A DNA stretch of 64,000 nt from Sebastes aleutianus (GCA_916700875.1 CAKAKS010000061.1:62001-126000); one strand, 5' to 3'; shown: positions 1 to 12,619, counted from the first letter of the stretch. Numbers and translations are program-made. The notes: generated from the letters alone by a model not told the origin.

Positions 1-1690
1 TTTACAGATTGTTAATGCATCTCTTGTTTCAGGAGTCTTCCCACAGGCCCTGAAAACTGCTGTCATCAAACCACTCCTCAAAAAGAACAATCTGGACTCA
101 TCAGTAGTAAATAATTACAGACCAATATCAAATCTTCCTTTCCTGTCTAAAATAATTGAAAAAACAGTTTTTCAAAAATGAAATAGCTTTCTGGCACTAA
201 ACAACTCTTTTGATGTCTTCCAGTCAGGTTTTCGACAAAACCACAGCACTGAGACTGCTCTTGTTAAGGTCTTCAATGACATCCGCTTGAACACAGACAG
301 TGGTAGAACTACGGTTTTAGTTTTACTGGATCTCAGTGCTGCATTCGACACGGTTGACCATAATATATTACTAGACCGACTGGAAAACTGGGTGGGTATT
401 TCTGGCATAGCACTCAGCTGGTTTAAATCCTACCTAAAAGACAGGGACTTCTTTGTGTCTATAGGTAATTGCAAATCTGAGCTGAACAAAATCACATGCG
501 GAGTTCCCGAAGGCTCCATCTGGGGCCTCTTTTGTTTAACATCTACATGCTCCCACTGGGTCAGATTTTTGAGAACAACAAAATAAATTACCATAACTAT
601 GCAGACGACACACAAATTTACATAACTCTATCACCAGGAGACTACAGTCCAATACAAGCACTGAGTGAGTGCATTGAACAAGTCAATAATTGGATGTGCC
701 AGAATTTTCTTCAGCTGAACAAAGACAAAACTGAGGTCGTAGTTTTTGGAGCCAAAAAAGAAAGATTAAAGGTTAGTGCTCACCTACAATCTGTGATGTT
801 AAAAAGCTCGGACAAAGCCAGAAACCTTGGTGTAGTCATGGACTCAGACCTGAGCTTTAACAGCCATATTAAGACAATTACAAAGACAGCCTTCTATCAC
901 CTGAAGAATATAAGAAGAATTAGAGGACTGATGTCTCAGCAGGATTTGGAAAAACTAGTCCATGCATTTATCTTCAGCCGACTTGACTACTGTAACGGCG
1001 TCTTTACCGGTCTTCCTAAAAAATCGATCAGACAGCTGCAGCTGATTCAGAACGCTGCTGCTAGAGTCCTCACTAAGACCAAGAAAGTGGATCACATCAG
1101 TCCAGTTCTGAAGTCTCTACACCGGCTCCCTGTCTCTCAGAGAATTGATTTCAAAATACTGCTGCTGGTTTACAAAGCACTAAATGGTATAGGGCCAAAA
1201 TACATTTCTGATCTTCTGCTGTGTTATGAACCATCCAGACCTCTCAGGTCATCTGGATCAGGTCTGCTTAGTGTCCCCAGAGTCAGAACTAAACATGCAG
1301 AAGCAGCATTCAGTTTTTATGCACCAAATATCTGGAACAAGCTCCCAGAAACCTGCAGGACCGCTACAACTCTGACTTCATTTAAAACAAAGCTTAAAAC
1401 TTTCCTGTTTGCGGGTGCCTTTCATTAAACCAGATAATGATCTGACACTGCACTACAGCTTTTACTCTTTTGAGTTTTATGCAATTTTAGCTTCTATCCT
1501 AGCTTTTATTTTTAGCTTGTTTTTATTTTCTAATCTTTAATGTTTTTATGTTTTTATAACTGTTTTAATTATTTCTTAATGTTCTTTTGCATTTTGTCGC
1601 AATGTTCTTGAATGTTTCTGTAAAGCACTTTGAATTGCCCTGTTGTTGAAATGTGCTATACAAATAAAGCTGCCTTGCCTGCCTTGCCTT
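1..1690 (+). mobile_element. L2-like non-LTR retrotransposon (LINE), 5'-truncated by window edge, 3' end present
   Basis: The body encodes a reverse transcriptase and is followed by a 3' UTR ending near 1690. That end has the typical fish L2-type tail: a stretch about a cell-low GC 'aaagcactttgaattgccc' signature, then AATAAA and a short CTTGC-rich repeat. The tail ends about 40 bp before the pycard start codon. The copy is old: it has an in-frame stop and a frameshift. The class (LINE, L2/CR1-like) is fairly sure; the exact family is not. Confidence 0.85.
2..1428 (+). pseudogene. LINE reverse transcriptase ORF remnant
   Basis: Reading from base 2 gives a non-LTR reverse transcriptase with NNYRPISNLPFLSKIIEK, then LLDLSAAFDTVDH, GVPEGSI and the catalytic box YADDTQIY (about 598-621). 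The C-terminal thumb-like part ends near 1428. The frame is interrupted by a TGA at 179-181. It then shifts from frame 2 to frame 1 around 510-525, just after the GVPEGSI motif. The protein is therefore not translatable as one piece. The 5' part of the element, including any endonuclease, lies outside the window. It matches the L2/CR1-like clade by motif order; this is family knowledge rather than a search result. Confidence 0.85.
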
Positions 1691-1725
1691 CCTTATCAGC
1701 GGCAGCAGCGGGTTGTTTGAGGAAA

Positions 1726-4700
1726 ATGCCTCCCAAAACCATAACAAAGGCTTTAACAGACATGTTGGGGAACTTGTCAAAGGAGAACTTTGACAGGTTC
1801 TGTCACCAGCTTGTCGACCGCAGAGAAGAGCCGACGGTCAGTCGCAACAGGGTGGAGGGGAAAAGCTTCTTGGAAATCGCGGACGTGCTGGTGACAACTT
1901 TTACCGAAGCCAAAGCTCCTGAAGTGGCTGCGGAGTTACTGAGACAGATTGGGTGCTTCAATGATGCAGAAAAACTCGGTAAATATATTCCAGTTTGATG
2001 CAGAATGAGAACAGAACATATTCGACTGCATAACATTGAACCATTAAATTCTGCTTGCAGAGAAATTAGAGAAAATTGGCAACGTTTGATCGAAAATGTG
2101 ATTATTTGTAGTAGTTTCTACGTTGTTGAAGTTGAAAATCAAATTGAATATCTTTGATCTAACAGTTTATGCGCTTTATTTTTTTACTTTCACTGATGAT
2201 TATTTATCAAAAATCTTGTTGTGTCAATATGCTTTTCTCCATATCACCCAGCCCTAGCATGTAGGGCAGCCTATATGGCACCGCATCGGGTTTTCACCAC
2301 TGGAAGGGCACCGTAGAGGGCCCTGCACAAAGTTGTGCAAAAATATGTCAGGATCCCTCTGAACAATTACAGAAATAAATAAATGTTAAGATCAATGTGC
2401 ACATCTTCAAAAAACCTGGAGGGAAAGACGAGCACTCAGTTCTACACTCTATTACATCATTATATTTGCTTCAAAAACTATTTTTAAGACTCTCCATTCA
2501 TTGAAAACGTAAGAACCACACATAGGAATCAGAAGATTTTATTATAAATTTATAAAAATTTCCAAATAGAAAACATTTTCAAATTACTCTCCAAAAGTAA
2601 ACTTATTCTTATTGGGCACACTAAAAGTAATTAAAGTTAAATATCTAAATATAATAACCTACATTTTTTTTTTTTTTTTACATATTTGGCATAAATCAAC
2701 CTGCTTTACATGCTGAACTTTTGGATAATAATTCATGATCAAGCATGTTTTAATTTACATAAAATAATGAGGTTAAAAACAGACTGTCGTTCCATTTGTT
2801 AATTGTTGGATAAAATCATTACATGTCTGGTGAGAATCTTCATTCTTTTCTTACATGATTGTCTGATAAATATTTGCTGAATCTGGTTTTAAACTTTACA
2901 TGAAAACTCATCTCATCAAAAATGAGCCTCACTGACACAGAATGTGTGTAAGAGAAAATGCCCCGATTCTACTTTGTCCGTAGTTTTTATATGTCCAGCT
3001 TGGACGTTTGTGCGCAGCTTTGCAGCCAGGGCGTGGGGCCCCACATTGCCCCCCCCCCCCCTCCATACCTCATTACAACATAATTTAATTTCTCAATTCC
3101 TCCTCGGGACCTGTTGGCCCCTTTGTCACTTCTCCTTTTGGCCAACAGACATCCTGTGGTGGTCTTAGCTCAGTTAGTTCCACTTCCTCTGAGTCACAAG
3201 GCCAACGGTCACGAGTTCAACTGCCAACAGGTTACCACACATAATAAGAATCACTTGTTATTTCTGTAGATTCGTAAAACACCATATAAAAATCATTTGT
3301 TACTTCTTTATATTTGTAACACACCATAAAATAATTTGTTATTTCTGTATATTTGTAACACCATCAAAAATCATTTGTTTCATATAAAACTATCTACCCT
3401 TTGTTTTAATTATGTTCCCCCAAATATTAATGCCCTCTTTGTGTCGTTTGTTTTAACCTACACAAGGCCTTTCTCTTAGAATGATTAGTTCCCCTTTTTC
3501 ATATTGCCAAGATTTGATTCTTGGTTACAGCACACACACACACATCTGTTGATCACCACCTACTTGATTTTTATCACAACTTACTTGATTTTCAGGTATA
3601 TCTCTTTACTTAATCAAAAACAAATCTTAACACTTTCTTGCTAACTTTCTAATCATTGTTACATCGATTAGTGGTTACATACTCTGTTTCACAAGGGTCC
3701 ATATTTGTGGTTTACTGACGTTGGAACGGCCTCCCTCTAGCGGCTGGCCGAGGGTAAGGCCAAGGCCGAACCTTCTCTCGGGTACGTCTGTTGTTGTTCT
3801 CCCATCTGTCTCTCTGCCTCTCCTCCCCTCGGGTCTGTGGACGCCCGTTCCAGCCGGTCCGAGCAGGGGGAGAGTGCGCAGGTTTGGGTCGAGGGACCTC
3901 ATAATTACTTGACAATATCGAATCGTGGCAGCTGGCTGGAGAAGATCACTAGATAACAACCTACTTGCTCTTGGCTATATCGTATGTTATTTCCAGTAAA
4001 TATCACAAATAAAACCTGTGTTTTCTGATAAAAAAAAAGTACGAACGTAGGAAGATAACAAGTACTACTAACCCATCTTTGAGGTGGTTACGTATCCAGC
4101 TCCAGATGTTCCTGGTTTGTTTACATGATGTAACAGAAGTGCAGATTTAACGGATTCAGTGGACAGAGAGCGTCAGAAGCACGATGCCCGCGATAGTTGG
4201 ACGCTCGCATCCAGTTAGGACACGGTGTTAGTTTACAACCTGTTTTTGTGGACATAACAGCATGTGTACAGACGTAGGCAAAGTTGTTGGTAACGTTCCG
4301 TTAAAGAGAGAAAAACCCACAATGGTCACTGAAATAACTTGAAACTGACAAAAGTAATAATAAATAAAAATTCACTGAAAATTAACTAATGAAAATCAGA
4401 TATTGTTTTTGAATTGTGGTTCAGCAGAATCATTTAAAAAAACAAACTAATGAAACTGGCCTATACAAAAATGATGGTACTCTTAACTTAATATTTTGTT
4501 GCACAACCTTTTGAGGCAATCACTGCAATCAAGTGATTTCTGTAACTCTCAATGAGACTTCTGCACCTGTCGACAGGTATGTTGGCCCACTCCTCGTGAG
4601 CAAACTGCTCCAGCTGTCTCAGGTTTGAAGGGTGCCTCCGAATGCATGTTTCAGCTCCTTCCACAGATGTTCAATAGGATTTAGATCAGGGTTCATAGAA

Positions 4701-7700
4701 GGCCACTTCAGAACAGTCCAATGTTTTGTTCTTAGCCATTCTTGGGTGTTTTTAGCTGTGTTTTGGGTCATTATCCTGTTTGAGGACCCATGACCTGCAA
4801 CTGAGACCAAGCTTTCTGACACTGGGCAGCACATTTCGCTCCAGAATGCCTTGATAGTCTTGAGATTTCATTGCACCCTGCACAGATTCAAGACACCCTG
4901 TGCCAGATGCAACAAAGCAGCCCCATAACATAACCGAGCCTCCTCCATGTTTCACATTAGGTACAGTGTTCTTTTCTTTGGATGCTTCATTTTTGCGTCT
5001 GTGAACATAGAGCTGATGTGACTTGCCAAAAAGCTCCAGTTTTGTCTCATCTGTCCAAAGGACATTCTTCCAGAAGCTTTGTGGCTTGTCAATATGCATT
5101 TTGGAAAATTCCAGTCTCGCTTTTTTATGATTTGGTGTCCTCCTGGGTCGTCTTCCATTAAGTCCACTTTGGCTCAAACAGTGACGGATGGTGCGATCTG
5201 ACACTGATGTACCTTGACCTTGGAGTTCACCTCTAATCTCTTTGGAAGTTGTTCTGGGCTCTTTGGTTACCATTCGTATTATCCGTCTCTTCAATTTGTC
5301 ATCAATTTTCCTCTTGCGGCCACGTCCAGGGAGGTTGGCTACAGTCCCATGGACCTTAAACTTCTGAATAATATGTGCAGCTGTAGTCACAGTAACATCA
5401 AGCTGCTTGGAGATGGTCTTATAGCCTTTACCTTTAACATGAAGGTCTATAATGTTCTTTCTGATCTCCTGAGACAACTCTCTCCTTAGCTTTCTGTGGT
5501 CCATGTTCAGTGTGGTACACACCATGATGCCAAACAGCACAGTGACTACTTTTCACCCTTTAAATAGGCAGACTGACTGATTACAAGTTTGAAGATACCT
5601 GTGATGCTAATTACAGGACACACCTTAGTTTAACATGTCCCTATGGTCACATTATTTTACATCTTTTCTAGGGGTACCATCATTTTTGTCCTGGCCAGTT
5701 TCATTAGTTTGTTTTTTAAAATGATTCTGTTGAACCACAATTCAAAAACAATATCTGATTTTCATTAGTTCATTTTCAGTAAATTTTTATTTATTATTAC
5801 TTTTGTCAGTTTCAAGTTATTTCAGTGACCATTGTGGGTTTTTCTCTCTTTAACGGAACGTTACCAACAACTTTGCCTACGTCTGTATGCGTGCGTGCGC
5901 GCCTGTGCGCATAAGTGGCAGTATGTATACACCTCTCTGTCAGTTTATTTCTTTCATGAAACATGATAATGTTAAAGATACACTTAATAAAGGCTATATG
6001 AGGTGAAAAAAATGCCCCCCCTGTCAAAGCTGATTGCCCGTCCACCCCTAACACTCAGGCGCCGACCCTGGCCCTTCATCACGTTTTCTTGCAGCATAAT
6101 CGTAAACCCCACCAGTGCTTTCGACTTGCCCGATCTGCTGAAAGTTGCCAGTTGCATATTTTTTTCCTATGTTTGCTATGTTCACTGAGACACGATTACT
6201 GTAAGAAAAAATAGCTAAATTCATCCTTTTTATATATTCAAAGTTTATGTGATTAAAAAAAAAAAAAAAAAGTACAAAGCCTGTGCATGCATTAGGGCTA
6301 GGCGATATGGAGAAAATCAAATATCACAATATTTTTACCAAATACCTCAATACCGATATTGTGACAATGTTGTAGGGTTGACTATTGGTGCTTTCACAAA
6401 GTATTTACACAATGAGATTTTTGATAAATAATCATCAGGAATGTGGATATAATGACTAAGTGGGTAAAATTGCAAATAACAGAACAGAACAGTCTGGTAA
6501 CTTCCAAAAATTACATCACTTTACTGTAATGCAGCCTTTACAACCAGGAAAAGACACTTGTGCCATATTACGATATTACGATATCCAAAAGACAATATCT
6601 TGTTTCATATCATGATATTGATAAAATATTGATTATATTGCCCAGCCCTAGCATGCATGCATATGTACGTCCATTCAAGGCTTATTTCCAGCTTAATACA
6701 GCCACATGGTACAGCTGTACAATAGACCTTTTTCACAGCAGACATTTTGACTTGTCATAGCAGGGAAAGCACAGGTGAAATTGATCACATGAACAATGGC
6801 TCAGTTCCATTAAGTGTCCCAGTAAGCTATTCCAGTGAGCCAGCATGCACAATACCAGTACCTCCCCTAAGTGAAATGTAGCTATAATTAATGTTATCAA
6901 ATACACCTCCTAGTATGACATGTCAAAATGTCTGCTGTGAAAAGGTATATCTGACAAAAACATAATATCTTGATATTGTAAACATTGATTAAGTGGCTTT
7001 AGACTTGCTAAAATTTGCAAAGACCAGTTAAAAACATACAGTCATTGAACATTATTAAATTTGGGATACATTTTAGCACAACTGTGGATTTTGTCTCCCA
7101 TCACATACATTAACAGTACCTCAGGAGGCTCTTTTAACAGCCTGTATGAACAGGAGTAATAATTTCAGCAAGCAAAAACTGTTTCAATGTGAATCCAAGG
7201 GAAAAAGGAAACTGGAGCTCACTTATTGAATTGCAAGCATTATTTGTACTAACAGACCAACGTTTCAACACTACTGTGTCTTCATCAGAGTCAAAGTGGG
7301 CAAAAACAAAAAGGCAAACACATGTTTAGTCAAGCTAGAACAGGTATACAAATGTCATTGGATAACTGGTTGAACAGATTTTCAAATCTATTGAATAATG
7401 GATCCAAGAGTGGGAGTTGCCACACCCCATGCACTATAATCACATCAGGAACACAGATATATCATAAAGTTATGGAGATAGAAGTTCAAAGAGTACATGT
7501 ATTGCACCCATAAATTGTAATAAATTAGAGAAAACGGGACAAATTCACTTAATTTAAGCCTAGGCTGAATTTGTTCCACTGTGTTAAGAATGAATCCAGT
7601 CTGCCTCTCTGCAGAGCAGTGAGTTCATTATGTGTCCAGGACAGGGGGATTTTTTTTCTATTCCCCAGAGCGTTAATGATGCTGCAGAGCCGTGGGTAGC

Positions 7701-9451
7701 CTGTGGATAATGCAGAGCAAAAATAATAATAAAATAATAATAACAAACTTTATTTATATAGCACTTTTCTTAACAGGGTTACAAAGTGCTTTACAGAAAA
7801 AACAGCAAAAACGCTTCGCTATAAAAGTGTTTTAATTAGCATTGCATAATCCATGTGTTGTGCTCATATTGCAGTTTTGTGTTCATATTCGCATTCCATC
7901 ATATATCTTTTTTTTGTGTTATCAGAATCTAACAGTGTCTTCCTATTTTTGCAGTTAAAGCGACATGTGGACAGTCCTCAAAACCTGGTCCCAGTGACAG
8001 TGAGTTGTTCTCCTGTTTGTTTGTTTTTAAATATAAGACATTACAGATTAACTGTTGTTGAAAATTAGTTGTCATGAAATTAAATGAAACTGTTGAACGT
8101 TCACTGTGGTTAATATCATTTGTTAATATCATACATTTAATGTTATTCCATTATATATTTGATGGAAAAGATGCTGAGATGTTTTCAAGGTAGCCTACTG
8201 TAAATATGCAAATATCCATAATAAATACATGGACACATAGGGTGTGCATAAACACTAGATCGGTCAATAATTAAGCAATTTTAAGTTTCCCTAAATGTGT
8301 TTCAGCTGCAGGACCCTCAGCTGGAGCAGCTGCTGTAACTACCATGGCAGAGGGTGAGTGCACAGGTAGCATGATGTCTTCTCAGTAAATGCCTTGTACT
8401 CATCAGATTGTCTAGAAACCCAGAATGTGACTATGAAACCTAATTCCTAATTTACTGCATGGTTGGATATTTAGAAGAGGCCTAACTTGTTCTAAATAGA
8501 GTAATGAGAGAAGCAGTGCTGCATGGTATTATTCAATTTAAATGAATAGTTTGACACTTTGGGGAAATATTATTTTTCTGCGTTCTTTCTTAGAGTTGGA
8601 TGAGAAGATTACTCTGATGTTTGTGCATTAATAGATTTTGATTTAATTGTCCCAAGAGGGATATTTGTTTTCACAGCCAGTACACAGAAACATACAGATA
8701 TACACATAGCAACATTCATATATACTTTATGAATAAGAATAGAACTAGAGCCAGGAGACATTTAGCATAAAGACTGGAAGTAAAGGGAAAGAGTTAGCCT
8801 GGCTCTGTCTCCAAAGTTAAAACAATCTGCCTACCAGCACCTCTAAAGCTCACTCATAGAGTGCTGCAGGAATGAGTCCTAAAACCCGAGATGACTTAGC
8901 ATTTTTATGCACATCTAGTTCCCTGAGAGCGGTATTGATCATCTCATCTACCTCTTGGCAAAAAAACATGAAGTCATATAAATGCCATCATAAAAACCTA
9001 AAGATGTGAGAACTTTACAGAAGGGCATTCGGAGAAAACGTCATTTCGTAACTGTACTGGATGTATGAGCTTTTATTGGACTGGTGTTATTTTTTTTTTT
9101 CACTAGTGAAGAAGTTTGCTTGTCACTTTCCAATTAACCAGATATTAACCTAAATCAATTTGTGTTTCATCCCCTCTGCCCTCAGGGGAGCACTTTGTGG
9201 ATAAACACCAGTGTGCTCTGATCGACAGAGTGGACAACATACAACCAATCTTGGATCATCTCCTGAAAAAACGTGTAATCTCAAAAGAAGTTTATGACAA
9301 AATCAGGACCATTAACACCACTCAGGATAAGATGAGGACACTCTATAGTGGTGCCCTGAATGCTGCCGGAAGTGGTGGCAAAGACGTCTTCTACAAAATC
9401 CTTGAGGAGAAGGAGTCATATCTTGTTGCTGATCTCAAGAAGGAGTCATAA
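1726..9451 (+). CDS. pycard: ASC / PYCARD inflammasome adaptor (PYD-CARD), four exons
   Basis: Coding exons 1726..1978, 7955..7999, 8306..8353 and 9186..9451 join in phase to 612 nt, 203 residues plus stop, the usual length of fish ASC. Exon 1 (residues 1-84, MPPKTITKALTDMLGNLSKE...) is a PYD. Exons 2 and 3 encode a Gly/Pro/Ser/Ala-rich linker (VKATCGQSSKPGPSD, then TAGPSAGAAAVTT). Exon 4 encodes a CARD (DKHQCALIDRVDNIQPILD...) and ends at TAA. Donors are GTAAAT, GTGAGT and GTGAGT; acceptors are pyrimidine-rich CAG. ASC polymerises through its PYD on activated sensors and recruits caspases through its CARD. A pyrimidine-rich tract ending in CAG at 1697-1699 could be the acceptor of a 5'-UTR exon, so the true promoter may lie upstream of the LINE. 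The gene is tail-to-tail with the PYD-FIIND gene on the other strand. Exon boundaries are read from sequence, not from transcripts. Confidence 0.92.
2190..2256 (-). mobile_element. End fragment of the hAT MITE family also seen at 6293
   Basis: The stretch ends in CCATATCACCCAGCCCTA, the reverse complement of the left terminus of the complete copy at 6293..6650. Only this end is recognisable. Confidence 0.55.
3150..3235 (+). repeat. tRNA-derived SINE-like head
   Basis: The stretch has a tRNA A-box-like motif (TTAGCTCAGTTAG) and, about 40 bp on, a B-box-like GAGTTCAACTGCC. The cloverleaf is not intact, so this is a pol III-derived repeat remnant rather than a tRNA gene. The family is not recognised. 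Confidence 0.4.
4269..5885 (-). mobile_element. Tc1/mariner DNA transposon with about 220-bp inverted terminal repeats
   Basis: The termini are CAGACGTAGGCAAAGTTG... and its reverse complement, flanked by TA on both sides (4267-4268 and 5886-5887). The inverted repeats are almost identical over roughly 4269-4487 and 5667-5885. The element sits inside another repeat whose uninterrupted copy at 63424..63954 shows a single TA at the same point. Length is 1617 bp, typical of Tc1. The transposase is broken. Confidence 0.93.
4488..5540 (-). pseudogene. Tc1-family transposase, frameshifted
   Basis: The minus strand encodes paired helix-turn-helix DNA-binding motifs (SQEIRKNIIDLHVKGKGYKT, then RTTSKEIRGEL) and a GRGRKRK basic stretch. 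The DDE catalytic positions follow: the WTDET aspartate, the QDNDPKH aspartate, and glutamate in MNPDLNPIEHLWKEL. The reading frame breaks near 4755-4765, where about two bases are missing relative to the family pattern, and again near 4630. Transposition from this copy would need a trans-acting transposase. Upstream of MDHRKLRREL an in-frame extension may be non-coding. Confidence 0.9.
6293..6650. mobile_element. hAT-type MITE, 358 bp, target duplication GCATGCAT
   Basis: The termini are TAGGGCTAGGCGATATGG-like and its inverse ATATTGCCCAGCCCTA. Both sides carry the 8-bp direct repeat GCATGCAT (6285..6292 and 6651..6658), the hallmark of hAT insertion. The inside is AT-rich and non-coding. 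Confidence 0.88.
7738..7800 (-). repeat. L2 LINE 3'-end fragment
   Basis: The tract AACTTTATTTATATAGCACTTTTC followed by CAAAGTGCTTTACAG is the reverse complement of the L2-type LINE 3' tail also present at the end of the element at 1-1690. Confidence 0.6.
8590..8890. repeat. Interspersed fish repeat (AGGAGACA..TAGCATAAAGACTGG type)
   Basis: The stretch AGCCAGGAGACATTTAGCATAAAGACTGG followed by CTACCAGCACCTCTAAAGC shares its core with 37760-38060 and 55690-55990. It lies in pycard intron 3. Confidence 0.5.
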
Positions 9452-9527
9452 ATACTGTGACCATGGCTTAAATTAGCATTTTTGACCAAACATAGACTCT
9501 GGCTACCTGAACCTGATATTTTTACAC

Positions 9528-9533
9528 ATTAAA
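9528..9533 (+). terminator. Possible pycard poly(A) signal (ATTAAA)
   Basis: ATTAAA lies 77 bp after the pycard stop codon. It overlaps the TTAA at the start of the inserted element at 9529, so the transposon insertion abuts or helped form this signal. A stronger AATAAA lies further down near 10690. No transcript evidence is available. Confidence 0.4.
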
Positions 9534-10292
9534 GGGACTGTTTGTAACTTCTTACACGTATAAATCACCCGGGTCGGTGTCCCATGCGCGCTCGCGTGTG
9601 GCTACTCTATTCAGACAAGACTCCAACACAAACTACACGGAAGCACCAAAACCAAAAAGTTTAAACTAGTGAAGCCCGTCTGTTAAACAGTGTTGGCTGC
9701 GGTCGTGGTACGCGGGGGAGACCATAGCTTTGGTCTCCAGGACTGGAGTCTCTGCTGTACTCTGCTCCTCTGCCTGCTGGCCTTCACTCAGCTCGTTCCA
9801 CCTCACGTGCATACGCTCACACTACACACTTCAGCAGACTTCGTAGCTCTGAGAATATCTAGTGAATGTAGAGTGGACGTTTGTGCAGAAATAACTGCTG
9901 CAGCTCCTCCAGACCAACAGAGGTTTCCCGTGTCTTGTGAAGTGACGGGGCTCTGCAGCGAGAAACGTTATCGTCTCCGACCAAAACTCCGGTGTCTCCC
10001 CTGTTCCCTCCGGCCGCAGTCAGGAGGCTGAGGCAGGAAAAGCCAACACTAGGATCAGCATTGATTCATGGAGAGACCTTCGTCTGGTCAGCTAACATTA
10101 CTGCCAAGCAGCTGAAATATAGAGTGATATTGTGGTTTTAGCTGACGTGTGTCTCCTCACTGTTTTGATCGACGCTCGTTCATGTCTATTTAGAGCGAGC
10201 AAGCGCGAGCCCGATGCTGACGTTGGTTGACTTAACGGCCACAGGTGTCGCTGTTAACAAGCATTTCTGATTCTTGCAAAGAGTCCCTTTAA
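9529..10292. mobile_element. TTAA-flanked non-autonomous DNA transposon, copy 1 (764 bp)
   Basis: The copy begins TTAAAGGGACTGTTTGTAAC and ends GAGTCCCTTTAA, imperfect inverted termini flanked by TTAA. Related copies lie at 35772..36448 and, truncated, at 63098..63159. TTAA duplication is characteristic of piggyBac-type transposition; no transposase is encoded. The interior is GC-richer than its surroundings and contains spurious open frames. Confidence 0.8.
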
Positions 10293-12610
10293 CAGAACCA
10301 TTTTATAGTATGCATTTATGAAAATATTCATCCTGGTGCTACAGTATATCTATTTGGTGCTTTTTGTATTTTTTCTTAAACTTGTCTTATTAATTTTTTG
10401 ATAATGTAAAATGAATCAAATAAGGTTGCTCAAAAATGTTATCTAGGAAAAAGATTTATCTATATTTTGAATTATTTTATGTATATTTTTAAAATTCAAA
10501 TGTAAATGACAATTCAGGTTTTAACTTTGTCTGCAGACACAGAACAGTTTGATTGAGTGATTGTGTTTTCTATTTCTGCCTTCAGACTGTGGAGCAGTTT
10601 CTTTGATTTATAATAAATATAATTATGACTATGCAAAAAAATGTTTTTACATATTGTCTAATTTTGTTTATAGATTATTTTGCTTTTCAATAAATAAATT
10701 GCTGCCTTCTAAACATATAGCCTACATTAAAAGTACCGTTCATTGACTAACACCAAATACAACAAACTACCGATAGGCCTGTTCAAAGGCACATTAGCTT
10801 ACTGTTTAATGTTAGCTTTAAGTTGGATACTACTCTATATTTGTCCACAAATTACTAAAGTTAAAATGTATAATAATATAATATATAATATCTGAACACA
10901 CCGACCACATCTGACTGAAGACCAGCACCGGCTGCAGTACTGGAAACAAAGAGAGACTGAATTAAAAACCTATACTATGTCAAATAAAGCCTAAAAATAA
11001 CAACAGTATGATGAATAAGACAACAATTACCTGTATTAAAACAAGCATTGCTAAAATATACAGTCACATATTGTCAACAACACAACAAATTGGTTAAGGT
11101 AAACATGGATAGTTACATACTTTGCACCATAATTACTTGTTTTCTAAGGTTCTCTTCCCACAATAAAAGTTATGGCAGACCTACTTAATGATTTTAAAAG
11201 TGCAATACCCCAGGGGATTACAAGTAGGCTCCCCATGAGCCTACTTGTAAAAAAAAAACCATTTTTTTTACAGTTTTTTTCAAGAAATTTTACATTTTCT
11301 GTCTGTATTTCAAAATGAAATTTCATTTGTGATTTATTTATATGTAAATGGTCTTAGATTTACAGTATTTTTTGTAATCACAATCGTAATTATCTGTATT
11401 TAAGCTTTTCTTGATCATTTTTAAAGATAATTATTCTGTTTCTTTTAGAGGTTTATGACTCTATTTTAACAATTAATTTATGTTAGAAGAAAAGGATTTC
11501 ATGGAATTCTAAAAATATTTCTTGTGAAAATACAGATTATTTTTGCAAAACTTCTGAGAGTTAATGTAAATTTGGGCTTTTGCAACGTAACATTACATGT
11601 TTCATTTGTGATTTATATGTAAATGGTCTTAGATTTACGGTGTGTGACTATTCTAACAATAAATATATGTTAAAAGTAAAATATTTCTTGTAAAATTACA
11701 GTAATAAAGGCTAATTATATAAAGATATAAAGATTATTACCACATGGCTCCTGGTGACCCCCTGCTACAAGAAGATGCAAAGAAAAAGAAAAGAGATCTA
11801 TCCAGTTGCAGCACATTTCATGGGAATGAATCATCCAGTCTTGTCTCTGAAGGATGTGGGAACAGAGAAGGTAAGATTGTCCAACAGGGAAGATTTTAGA
11901 GAAAGTATGAGTATTTAAAGATGAAGCATTTCTGTTGTCTCTACTGGATTATTTGTTCTCAAATATCAGGATATTTTTTTTAAGAAAAGATTACTCTGAA
12001 TAATGAGGTTGAAGGAACATGTGTTTTTTTTAATTTTTGACTTTTTTTTTATTATTGATTGGTTAAGGTGAAATGAGTATTTGCCAAATAATATTGTGAA
12101 AAGATGATTCTGTATATGGTCATTGATATTTCAATTTTTGTATCAACTAAGTTATTTATTTTGTGTACCTGTATGGTGATTTTGGTCACATGAAGGCTCA
12201 ATGAATTGTACATATATATATATATATATATATATAGTATATAAAATGTTATAATTGTTAAAACTGTTAAAATAACAAATTATAGCATCACTAATAATTA
12301 GTAAACATTATTATCATTTCGTTGTTAAGAGTAAAATAACTTCACTGAGGTTAATTAACTATCAATTTACCATTTATAAATGATGGTTATTATAAAGTGT
12401 TACACATCTTTTTTTTTATAAACAAAGAAGCATAAAGTCATAAAAAATAATCATCCTACTAGATCTTTTTTTTGCATTACACCATTATTCTTGCTTCATA
12501 TATTGATTTTAGGCCACTTCATTTGAATAAAACTATGAACCACACATATTAATAATTTAAAATAGAAAACACTGCAACCTGGTGAATTCAAAGTACACAG
12601 TACATTTATA
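10293..12610. other. AT-rich intergenic stretch, no gene supported
   Basis: No convincing coding sequence is seen. A local duplication is visible: a roughly 45-bp block at about 11318-11376 recurs at 11600-11645. A (TA)n tract lies at about 12211-12236. An AATAAA near 10690 could serve pycard. Confidence 0.5.
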
Positions 12611-12619
12611 TGTAACACA

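Larger units (their letters stand above)
3939..6071. repeat. About 530-bp interspersed repeat interrupted by a Tc1 element
   Basis: Bases 3939..4268 and 5886..6071 together match, in reverse orientation, the uninterrupted sequence at 63424..63954. A diverged part of the same family recurs at about 29270-29480, 42940-43150 and 61770-61980. The family is not recognised; it has no long ORF. Confidence 0.75.
1979..7954 (+). other. pycard intron 1 (about 6 kb), repeat-filled, no other gene seen
   Basis: The intron starts at a GTAAAT donor and ends at a TTTTTGCAG acceptor. It holds one end of a hAT MITE (about 2190-2256), a tRNA-derived SINE-like stretch, a repeat split by a Tc1 element, a complete hAT MITE and a short L2 3' tail. 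The stretches 2260-3150, 3230-3930 and 6660-7730 are AT-rich with no supported gene. Confidence 0.7.

Noticed and set aside
9690..10031. 113-codon open frame after pycard
   Set aside because: It lies inside the TTAA element and is caused by its higher GC content.
11744..11870. Exon-like open stretch with a GTAAGA donor (MAPGDPLLQEDAKKKKRDLSS)
   Set aside because: No domain, no acceptor with partner and no repeat of it elsewhere; may be chance.
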